From a virus: 32,398 nt of DNA. The notes below the pieces were generated by a model. That model was not told where the DNA came from and searched no databases. It was given only the letters and a program-made list of their open reading frames with translations. Position 1 is the first letter of the stretch, and each line of letters begins with the position of its first letter. A program made the translations under genes and the position numbers. Positions 24,584-32,398 of the stretch are shown piece after piece. The stretch spans positions 1-32,398 of IMG/VR virus record IMGVR_UViG_3300010430_000315. The stretch is one strand, 5' to 3'.

Positions 24584-26131
24584 ATGAGCTATAGAAATCC
24601 AAAACAATTCGTAGATACAGAAACTGCTAAATACTATAGTGATCTTCAAAAGACTTTCTCTGGTATTACTGATGACTACGTTAAACAGTTGAACGCTAGA
24701 AGAGCTGCAGAAGCTAAGCGATTAGCAGAAGTAGCTGAGCAGAATAAAAAAATTACAATAGCGCGTAATAAATACGAGAACGAAACAGGCTCTGACATTA
24801 ATGGGGCTACAGCTATAACACCTAACTTATTTGATGACGATGCTCAAAAAAGAATAAGAGAATCAATAGATGTTGCTGCTGATATATCTACAGACATGTT
24901 TGCTTCTCAGGAACAAAAAACATACAAGCAAAACGTAGATGGTCTTAACGAGGTTATAATAAGAAATCAAACTGACTTAGCGTCATATAAAGAAGATTTT
25001 GAAGAAGCTTTAAGTAAACAAGGCCAGATGGGTGGTTACTCGGTATATAATGATCCTAAGCAAACAGCGTTTGTTTCAGGTGTTTTAGGCGGTGGTTTAA
25101 AAGGTAAAAGCTCTTTCAGCTTTGACTTAACTAAGCCCGGAGGAGCTGAGACTATGTATTCTTGGAAACAAGAAGGCGCTAGTGAAGGATTCTCATTATC
25201 TGGTAGCATGATAGGTGAAATAGCTGCAAACCCAGATAGAGATATACTTGTTAAAGTTCCAAATGAGGCTGAAAGCATGGAACGAACTATAAATATATTT
25301 GGTAGACAAACTGATGAAAAAGGTGACCCAACTGCCGGTGTACAAGAAGATCTTTATGTTGGTCAAGAAGAAAAAGTTAGAATTATTAGAGATGGAAACA
25401 AAGTAATCAAGCAATATTATCAAGAACCTAATGTGAATTTGTTAGGTGAAAAAATAAAACAAAAAGTTGTTGCTAGCGTTGAAGCTTTAAGTTCTAATAA
25501 AGATCTTGTGTCTAATGAGCAAATAGCCTTGTACAACTGGTTTCAAGATCAAAAAGCAGAAGGTAAAAAATCAGTGATTGGTTTCAATGAGTTTAATGAA
25601 GCGAGTCAAGAGGATAGAGATATTTTTTTAGATGATTTATCTGCTGAATACTCAGCTTATGCTATGAAAAAGTATTTTACAGGAAATACGGAGCGCAAAA
25701 CAGGCACAGAAGAGGTTATAGAACCTGAAGAAGAAAAGTTAACAGAAGGCGCAATAAAAAGAAAAATAGCAAGCGAAACTGCAGAAACCGTTCTCAACGA
25801 TATGCTTGAAAGTCCTAAGTCTTATTTTAAAGACAGAAGAATAAACGGTAAGAAAGTATCAGACGTAAGAATTTTACCTTCTACAATAGGTGAAGGTGGT
25901 GGAAAAGAAGGTCGTATACTTGAAATTGGCTATGAATCAGGTACTAGTACTAAGGGAGGAGAAAGAACTATATTTACAGATGAAATGACTTTTGACCTAG
26001 ATGATCCTGTTAGAGTTAGAACCCTTATAGATATGCTACCAGGAGACGATGCTCTTAAAACAGCTTTAAAGAAATTAACAGAAAAAAAGGAAAATAAAAC
26101 TAATATAGGTAATCTACCAGTAAAAAAATAA
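24584..26131 (+). CDS. Internal virion protein candidate
   Basis: This 515-residue hydrophilic protein has an N-terminal coiled coil (about 10-65, LQKTFSGITDDYVKQLNARR onward), a helical domain (NVDGLNEVIIRNQTDLASYK), a Gly-rich, beta-containing centre (AFVSGVLGGGLKGKSSFSF), a strand pair KVRIIRDGNKVIKQYYQEPN and an acidic/basic alternating C-terminal half ending in a Lys-rich tail. It has no catalytic motif or membrane segment. Its place between the ejection protein and the giant polyvalent protein suggests an internal head component (cargo), comparable in position to T7 gp15. I cannot name a family. Confidence 0.55.
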   Translation: MSYRNPKQFVDTETAKYYSDLQKTFSGITDDYVKQLNARRAAEAKRLAEVAEQNKKITIARNKYENETGSDINGATAITPNLFDDDAQKRIRESIDVAADISTDMFASQEQKTYKQNVDGLNEVIIRNQTDLASYKEDFEEALSKQGQMGGYSVYNDPKQTAFVSGVLGGGLKGKSSFSFDLTKPGGAETMYSWKQEGASEGFSLSGSMIGEIAANPDRDILVKVPNEAESMERTINIFGRQTDEKGDPTAGVQEDLYVGQEEKVRIIRDGNKVIKQYYQEPNVNLLGEKIKQKVVASVEALSSNKDLVSNEQIALYNWFQDQKAEGKKSVIGFNEFNEASQEDRDIFLDDLSAEYSAYAMKKYFTGNTERKTGTEEVIEPEEEKLTEGAIKRKIASETAETVLNDMLESPKSYFKDRRINGKKVSDVRILPSTIGEGGGKEGRILEIGYESGTSTKGGERTIFTDEMTFDLDDPVRVRTLIDMLPGDDALKTALKKLTEKKENKTNIGNLPVKK

Positions 26132-26139
26132 TTATAATT

Positions 26140-29100
26140 ATGTTTGAATTAGAAGGTGAACAATACTCATTAGAGCAAGTAACTTCAGCTGCGGAGCAAT
26201 CTAACATGTCTCTTGAAGATTACTTAGAAGAGTACAGTATTAAGAAATTGGAAGAAACTGTAGAAACAGTGGAAAAGCCAAAAGATGTTGTGGAGAAGGA
26301 TGCAACTGTAACATCGATAAAACCGGAGCAAGCATCCGAGAGTACGGAATTAGAGCAGGTAGATACTTCTTTGGTATCAGAAGATCCTGAACCAGTTGTA
26401 AGAAGAGGTAGAGCTCAAGTAAGGCAAGAAGAATTACAGCGTAGAGAAATAGCTAAAGAGCGAGAAATAGAAAAAGATTGGTCAAAAGATTTTGCTAAAA
26501 CGGTTGAGTCTCCTAATTTTTCAGACTTAAAACAAGATCAAATATTAAATATACAAAACAAGGCTATAGAAGAACTCACTTCTTTATACAAAGATGGGGA
26601 AGAGTATTCTTTCGATGAAACAGATATTAGATTAAAAGCTAATAGTATATTTGAAAATAAAGTATTACCAGAAGTTTCTTTAGAAAAAGATACTGCTTTA
26701 GAAAAATTTGTAAATGAAAAAGCGCCTATATTAAACCCGTATGCGGATTTTATATCTGATATATATACAGCTGGAGCGCAGGGACTTTCTACATCTGGTT
26801 TGGTAGATCCGACGTTTGAGCTGCTAAAAAAAGGATCCGGAAGTTCAGACGAAGACATTATTACGTGGATAGAAGCTAATAAGAAAATAGCTGCTGAAAA
26901 CATGCAGTCAGACGAGATGCGTGATTTTAATAGAATTTATGAAGAAAACGGATCTGGTGTTTTTGGTTTTATAAAAGGTGTAGCAAACAACCCGAGTATA
27001 ATGCCTTCATTGCTAGTTAGCTCTATAGCTACTCAAGTAGGTTCTTTAAGATCAGAAGAAGTTGCTTTGTCAGCAGCCGCTGGAGCAGGTACTGGCGCCA
27101 TTGTGGGTAGCGTTGTGCCTGGCTTTGGAACCATGACAGGAGCAGTTGGTGGTGCGATTGGTGGTGGAGCTGCTGCTATGGAAGCTTCATTAACGTTTTC
27201 AGAACTACTACAAGAAGAAGTAGGTGAAGATCTTAATTTAGAATCTGTTAAAGCTTTTTTTGAAGACGAAACTAAAGTTGCAGACTTGCAGCGTAAAGCT
27301 ATATCAAGAGGTGTAGCTATAGGATTAGTTGAAGGGTTAACAGGTAGTATTGCTAAAGGTGTAACTGGTAAAGTTTTAAAAGCTGGACTTAAAAAACCTG
27401 TAGCTACAGTAGCAGGTATAGGTGTTGAGAGTGTTGGTGGTGGTTTAGGTGAAGTTGCCGGTAGGTTGGCTGCAGACCAAGAAATGGATATTGCTGAAAT
27501 TGGATTCGAAGCTATTACAGGTACTACCACGGCGCCTATAACCGTGGGTTCTGAATTAATTAATTTAGATAATAAAATAGCTAATTACAAAATAAATAAA
27601 GAACTAAAAAATACAGACTTTAATAATATAGAGCAGGCTTTTAGTCCCGATGCTATTACAACAGAAGCTCAAGTTATAATTTCTCAAAATAAAAACGCTG
27701 AAACTATACTAGACAATAACTTAAAAAAATCTGTATTAAAAGGCGACATAACGCAAGAGCAAGCTGATCAAACTAAAAGAACTTTTGTAGAGACTCAAGG
27801 AGCCGTAAACAATATAAAACCTTTAAAACTAAACGATCAAGATCAAGCAGAGGCTGTTGGTTTAATAAAAGAAAAGAAGAATTTACTACAAGAAATAAAA
27901 AGAGTTAACGAGCCGTCACTAACAGAGGCTCAAAGCGAAAGAATAAGCGAAATAGATAGCTCATTAAAAGAAATAGGTAAAAAAGCTAAAGCTCAAGAAA
28001 CTAAAAAAGTAGAAAAAGTTGTTAGTCAATTAGAAAGTGTTGGCATTAAAGCGATGTCTACTGAAGAGGTACAAGAGTACTTACAATCTAAAAATCTGGT
28101 AAAAGATAAAGAGGATGCTGTTGTAAAATCTGGAGAAGGAGCATTTATTGTTCAAGATAAAAAAACCGGTGAACAAGAAATAATAGTAAATAAAGATTTG
28201 GGAAGTATATCTGATCCTTCACATGAAGCTTTACACGCTATTATATTTAAAACTGTAAACAAAAATCCCGAAGCTGCTGTTAACCTTGGTAAAGCTTTAC
28301 AGGCAGAGTTAAATAAAATAGACGAAAGTTTAATAAAAGATTCTGGTATAAAAAATAGGTTAGAACTATATAAGTCCTCCCCAGAATCTGTTCAAATGGA
28401 GGAAGTTTTAACCTTGTTTTCTGATGCTATAAGAAATGAAAACGTAAAGTTTGATGAAAATGTTTTTACCAAGATAGGTGATTTTATACGTCAAGTTTTA
28501 CAAAAAGCAGGTATAAAAGCTAAATTCAACAAAGGTAGAGATGTATTCAACTTTATTAGGGACTATCAAAAAAGTATAGAGTCTGGCAAACTTACACGTG
28601 GTCAAGTTAGAGCTGCTAAAGAAGGTGTTAAAGGTAAGCTAGTTACAGAGGCTCAGCAGGTTCAAGAAGCTGAAACAATTATAAAAGAATCAAGATCTGA
28701 AGATATTCAGAATGAAATAGAAGCACTAGAAGACAGTTATTTTGATGGAGAAATAGATGAATATCAGTTTGAGCAAAAACTTGAAAACTTAGAGAATAAG
28801 TTAAAGCAAGCAGAAAAAGAATCTGTAACAGAAAAAGCTGAAACCAAAGTAGAGCCTACTCAGCAAGTTGAAAAAATAGTTAAAGAAGCTACTACTAAGG
28901 TTTTCGAGAAAAAAGAAGTATCTGATAAGAATAAGCAAATAGCAAAAACCAATGATGACATCGTTCAAGAGATGGCTGATTTGGGAGCTAATAGAATATC
29001 AGAAATAAAAGACCCTAAAGCTAAAAAAGCTATAGTTGACAAGTTAGGTGAAAACAATATCGGAGCTGTCACTGAGCTAGCTAAAAAAGCAGCTGCAACC

Positions 29101-32100
29101 AGTAGGGATCTACCTATAGACGATAACTTAAAAGTTAACTACGAAGAATTCTTTTTAGGTTTTAGTGAAGAGTTGTCTGCGCTTATAAACTCCTACAAAG
29201 CTAACGTTGACGGCAAGAAAGTTCCTTTTGGCGCTTACATGAATCAAAATCTTAGACTTAGGTATGGTAATATACTTAACAGATCTTTAAAGGGTAAACT
29301 GAAAGGATCTGAAAGCTTGTCTAGTGACAAAAACATAAAGAAAGAAGTTGGATCATTTGCCGAAGAGTCTTTAAGCGAGCCAACTAGTAGAGATGAAGAA
29401 AGAGTATTAGATCGTATTGATGTTAGAAAGTTTGGCCCAGCGAAAGACAAAGCTAGTGAGATATCTAGCATAGTAGAAGTTGAAGATGGAGAAAGACCTA
29501 CATATAAACAATTAGCAGATAAATTTATAGAGCCTGTCTCTATGGAGTTATTTGATGTGCCTGGTAAGAAAATACAAGGTAAAGCAACTTTAACAGACGC
29601 TGAAGCAAAATCTCTACAAAGACTATTTGTTAGTCCTGATAATGTTAGAAAGCTTATTAAAACCATGCCTCCTTACAATGTTGCTACTAGCGAGACAGTA
29701 ATTGGTGAACAAGGAGAAATTATAGATGTATCTAAAGATGTTAAAGGTAGATCTATAGGTTTGTCAAATAAATTTATCAAGCAGTTTTACCAACCAGTTA
29801 ACAGAGCTATACCTGGCATCTCTAGTCCAAAAGGTAGGAGTTTAGGTGAAACTAGTCAAGGTCAAGTATATGAGTTGAGGCCAGAGTTCAAAGGTAGAGT
29901 CTCTAACGATGCTGTTAAGCAGATTCAAAATAGCGTAGGCGTCACAGAAGCTGGAGTTCCAAATGAAAAAATATCCGCAGCCAACAGAACAAAGTACGGT
30001 ACTACTCTTACTGGTTTTGCAAAGACTTATATAGCTAATGTCATAAACATAACAGGTAGATCTAAACAAACTGACAAACAAGAACAAGCAGATACTGGTG
30101 CTGGCAAATCTAGAGTAATGTTTAGTAAAGAATCGTCCTTAGAAGAAGGTATAGATCCAAAAACTTTATTAAGCACAAAAACTTCTAAAAAAACATTATC
30201 AACAAAACAAAACAATAAGAAGTCTAGTGAAATATTTCAAGCAACTGGGGTGTTGTTTTTGAATAATATTGGTGATGTAGATTCTTTTTTAAACGATGCT
30301 GTTGATTACTTAAAAAATATCAAACTAAAAGACAAAGATCTTCAGGATAATATAAGAAGAATAGCTACTGCTTCCAGTACTAGAGGTAATCTTACAGAGT
30401 ACTATAACTGGCATAAACTAAACAATAATAAAACGCTGAAAGAAACTTTAGGTATAAAAAAGCTTATACCTAAAAAGTGGAACAGTTCTAACGATATAGA
30501 AGCTGAGTATTATGACGGCACTGTAGAGGGTATAGAAGTAAAGATGAACTGGAGAGATATAATGGGTAGTGGTGGATTATTTTTTGATGGAGAAAAAGTT
30601 AAATCATACACCTATAACAACGGAGAACCTAAAGTAAGTGACGACATAGTAAATGAAATCAATAACAACACGGAAATAATAAACAAACTATTAACAGCTA
30701 CTGAAAACGCTGGCAAAGTAGAGTCTGTTGTTAAAGATGGAAAAATTGGTATGCCGTTCGCGTTGTTAAGCGATACAGAAAGTCAGGCTAGATCGAGCAG
30801 AAAAGAACTTAACAGACCTAAGTTTAAAGACGTATCAATGAGTATTGATCAAGTTCTAAAACACTATAAGAAAAAAGACGTTGGTTTATTCATAGTTGGT
30901 GATGAACTTTTCTACGTTCAAGATAAAAGAGGTAATTTTAAAGAAATGAGCATCCCAAAACTCAACACAGATGCTTCTATAAAACTAAGAGTTAAAACTA
31001 GTGGTATTAAAAATAGAAAAAGAACAAATGACTTTGTAGATTCTTATACTTTAACAGCTCAGTATCAGTTTGATAAAAAACCTTCAAACGGAATTAAGTT
31101 TTCAAAAGTATTAGCAGAAGATCTCGATAAAGCGTTTAACGATATTATAGAGAATAAAACAGGTATATCTAGCAGAAAGAGATACGGTATTGTTGAAGCT
31201 ATAACTAAAGGATCCAATAAAGGTAGATTTAATTTCTTTATACCGCCATCAGCAGAGGACTTTGTTGGTTTATTATACCCTACACTTGGCAAAGGCAAAA
31301 TTGGTGATGCTCAAATGTCTTGGTACAAGAAGAACTTAATAGATCCATACGCTGAAGGTATGAACAAGCTAAGTAAAGCTCGTGTGTACATTACAAACAC
31401 TTATAACCAACTTAAAAAACAGCTAGACATTGTGCCCAAGAACCTTACTAAAAAAGTAGGTGAAACAGATTACACTAAAGAACAAGCTATTAGAGTTTAC
31501 ATTTGGAGAAAGCAAAAAATGGAAGTTCCTGGCATGAGCAAAAAAGATGTTAACATGTTAGCTGATTATGTAGCTGGTAATGATAAATTACAGTCTTTTG
31601 CTGATCAACTAATAAACCTACAACTAGGCGATGGTTATGCTAAACCAAAAGTTGGTTGGCCAGCTGGAACAATAACGACTGATATACTTGAAGGTTTAAA
31701 CACTACTAAAAGAGCTAAATACTTGAGTAAGTGGCAACAAAATGTAGATGCAATATTTAGTGAAGATAATTTAAACAAATTGCAAGCTGCTTATGGTGTA
31801 AACTACAGAAAAGCGCTAGAAGGTTCGTTAGAAAGAATGAAGACTGGTAGAAATAGAAACTTTGCAGGTGACAGTATGACTGGTAGGTTTACTGACTGGT
31901 TAACTGGAAGTATTGGTGCTATAATGTTTTTCAACACTAGATCAGCTGTGCTTCAAACAATATCTGCTGCGAACTATATAAACTTTGAAGATAATAATAT
32001 CTTTGCGGCTGGTAAAGCTTTTGCAAACCAAAAACAATATTGGTCTGATTTTATGAAGCTTATAAACTCTGATTTCTTAAAAGAAAGACGTGGAGGTTTA

Positions 32101-32398
32101 CGTATGAATGTTAACGAAGCTGATATATCTGACATGGCTAAAAAAGGTGGAGTTAGAGGAGTTATTAGTAAGCTTTTGGAAATAGGTTTTACACCTACTC
32201 AAGTAGCAGATAGCTTTGCTATTGCCTCTGGTGGATCTACTTTTTACAGAAATAGAATAAATACATACTTAAAAAAAGGAGGTAAGTTTGAAAAACCACA
32301 AGTTATATTTTTAACAGGAGCTGCAGGAAGTGGTAAAACAACTGTTGCTAAAAACTTTGGAAAAAACTGGACCATCGTTAATAAAGACGTTGAAATGG
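26140..32398 (+). CDS. Giant polyvalent ejected virion protein (3' partial)
   Basis: The frame runs from ATG 26140 without a stop to the window edge: 2086 codons visible. Layout: an acidic, disordered N-terminal region (about 25-110); a glycine-zipper hydrophobic segment at about 308-345 (AAAGAGTGAIVGSVVPGFG, then GAVGGAIGGGAAAM); charged coiled-coil stretches at about 590-660 and 830-960; a zincin motif HEALH at 695-699 with E754/E755 as possible third ligand; FGAYMNQNLRLRYGNIL at about 1030-1046; FSK motifs at 1328 and 1654 that may mark domain joints; a helical LPD-type region with FNTRSAVLQTISAANYIN and FTPTQVADSFAIASGG; and a P-loop GAAGSGKT at 2060-2067. It resembles the 'polyvalent proteins' of marine phages, which are injected with the DNA. 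A role in the envelope passage and early takeover is inferred. Confidence 0.75.
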   Translation, partial: MFELEGEQYSLEQVTSAAEQSNMSLEDYLEEYSIKKLEETVETVEKPKDVVEKDATVTSIKPEQASESTELEQVDTSLVSEDPEPVVRRGRAQVRQEELQRREIAKEREIEKDWSKDFAKTVESPNFSDLKQDQILNIQNKAIEELTSLYKDGEEYSFDETDIRLKANSIFENKVLPEVSLEKDTALEKFVNEKAPILNPYADFISDIYTAGAQGLSTSGLVDPTFELLKKGSGSSDEDIITWIEANKKIAAENMQSDEMRDFNRIYEENGSGVFGFIKGVANNPSIMPSLLVSSIATQVGSLRSEEVALSAAAGAGTGAIVGSVVPGFGTMTGAVGGAIGGGAAAMEASLTFSELLQEEVGEDLNLESVKAFFEDETKVADLQRKAISRGVAIGLVEGLTGSIAKGVTGKVLKAGLKKPVATVAGIGVESVGGGLGEVAGRLAADQEMDIAEIGFEAITGTTTAPITVGSELINLDNKIANYKINKELKNTDFNNIEQAFSPDAITTEAQVIISQNKNAETILDNNLKKSVLKGDITQEQADQTKRTFVETQGAVNNIKPLKLNDQDQAEAVGLIKEKKNLLQEIKRVNEPSLTEAQSERISEIDSSLKEIGKKAKAQETKKVEKVVSQLESVGIKAMSTEEVQEYLQSKNLVKDKEDAVVKSGEGAFIVQDKKTGEQEIIVNKDLGSISDPSHEALHAIIFKTVNKNPEAAVNLGKALQAELNKIDESLIKDSGIKNRLELYKSSPESVQMEEVLTLFSDAIRNENVKFDENVFTKIGDFIRQVLQKAGIKAKFNKGRDVFNFIRDYQKSIESGKLTRGQVRAAKEGVKGKLVTEAQQVQEAETIIKESRSEDIQNEIEALEDSYFDGEIDEYQFEQKLENLENKLKQAEKESVTEKAETKVEPTQQVEKIVKEATTKVFEKKEVSDKNKQIAKTNDDIVQEMADLGANRISEIKDPKAKKAIVDKLGENNIGAVTELAKKAAATSRDLPIDDNLKVNYEEFFLGFSEELSALINSYKANVDGKKVPFGAYMNQNLRLRYGNILNRSLKGKLKGSESLSSDKNIKKEVGSFAEESLSEPTSRDEERVLDRIDVRKFGPAKDKASEISSIVEVEDGERPTYKQLADKFIEPVSMELFDVPGKKIQGKATLTDAEAKSLQRLFVSPDNVRKLIKTMPPYNVATSETVIGEQGEIIDVSKDVKGRSIGLSNKFIKQFYQPVNRAIPGISSPKGRSLGETSQGQVYELRPEFKGRVSNDAVKQIQNSVGVTEAGVPNEKISAANRTKYGTTLTGFAKTYIANVINITGRSKQTDKQEQADTGAGKSRVMFSKESSLEEGIDPKTLLSTKTSKKTLSTKQNNKKSSEIFQATGVLFLNNIGDVDSFLNDAVDYLKNIKLKDKDLQDNIRRIATASSTRGNLTEYYNWHKLNNNKTLKETLGIKKLIPKKWNSSNDIEAEYYDGTVEGIEVKMNWRDIMGSGGLFFDGEKVKSYTYNNGEPKVSDDIVNEINNNTEIINKLLTATENAGKVESVVKDGKIGMPFALLSDTESQARSSRKELNRPKFKDVSMSIDQVLKHYKKKDVGLFIVGDELFYVQDKRGNFKEMSIPKLNTDASIKLRVKTSGIKNRKRTNDFVDSYTLTAQYQFDKKPSNGIKFSKVLAEDLDKAFNDIIENKTGISSRKRYGIVEAITKGSNKGRFNFFIPPSAEDFVGLLYPTLGKGKIGDAQMSWYKKNLIDPYAEGMNKLSKARVYITNTYNQLKKQLDIVPKNLTKKVGETDYTKEQAIRVYIWRKQKMEVPGMSKKDVNMLADYVAGNDKLQSFADQLINLQLGDGYAKPKVGWPAGTITTDILEGLNTTKRAKYLSKWQQNVDAIFSEDNLNKLQAAYGVNYRKALEGSLERMKTGRNRNFAGDSMTGRFTDWLTGSIGAIMFFNTRSAVLQTISAANYINFEDNNIFAAGKAFANQKQYWSDFMKLINSDFLKERRGGLRMNVNEADISDMAKKGGVRGVISKLLEIGFTPTQVADSFAIASGGSTFYRNRINTYLKKGGKFEKPQVIFLTGAAGSGKTTVAKNFGKNWTIVNKDVEM

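Noticed and set aside
27033-27530. Long minus-strand open frame (165 codons)
   Set aside because: It is the mirror of the Gly/Ala-rich segment of the giant + strand gene, and the Pro/Ala/Thr-rich product has no real protein character.
29244-29666. Minus-strand open frame of 140 codons
   Set aside because: It lies wholly within the giant gene; the Ser/Leu-rich product is typical of antisense reading of AT-rich coding DNA.
32281-32398. Intein or homing endonuclease in the giant gene
   Set aside because: No Cys/Ser splice junction blocks or endonuclease motifs are seen before the P-loop; a kinase-like domain explains it better.

Overview
The window is a contiguous, coding-dense, AT-rich piece of a double-stranded DNA tailed phage. 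Every supported gene lies on the + strand and intergenic gaps are at most about 93 bases, so no stretch over 300 bases lacks a gene. I see no tRNA, rRNA, CRISPR array, insertion sequence or integrase. The starts lack Shine-Dalgarno sequences and instead follow A/T-only leaders or overlap the upstream stop (ATGA, TAATG). That style is typical of Bacteroidota. Together with the look of the terminase, portal and tail genes, it suggests a podovirus-like phage of a marine flavobacterium, possibly distantly related to crAss-like phages. The host and family are inferred, not proven.

Layout. (1) Bases 2-1753: the C-terminal part of a tail fibre with an S74 self-cleaving chaperone domain, then a small unknown gene. 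(2) 1847-4090: a phage chaperonin operon of groEL, groES and a winged-helix-like protein. (3) 4093-6592: a cluster of small genes, including an EF-hand-like protein, very basic proteins, a 50-residue membrane peptide, an HExxH metalloprotease-like protein and a 3TM-type holin. (4) 6592-9642: a protein that looks like two GroES barrels in tandem, a small helical protein, and the large terminase. (5) 9643-14683: portal, scaffold-like protein and major capsid protein, closed by a hairpin terminator. (6) 14772-23733: head-tail connector and tail proteins, ending in a 1586-residue stabilization/nozzle (muzzle-like) protein and a 447-residue partner. (7) 23751 to the window end: internal, presumably ejected, virion proteins. 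The last is a giant polyvalent protein of at least 2086 residues with a glycine-zipper segment, a zincin HEALH motif and a P-loop right at the window edge.

How the genes work together. Terminase, portal, scaffold and capsid proteins build and fill the head; the connector and muzzle-like genes form a short tail; the fibre binds the host. The internal proteins are probably injected with the DNA. The holin and possibly the HExxH protein act in lysis. The chaperonin genes probably help fold capsid or tail proteins or replace host GroEL/GroES. The most interesting points are the phage GroEL whose substrate-binding surface looks altered, the second GroES-like gene with two domains, and the multi-domain giant ejection protein.
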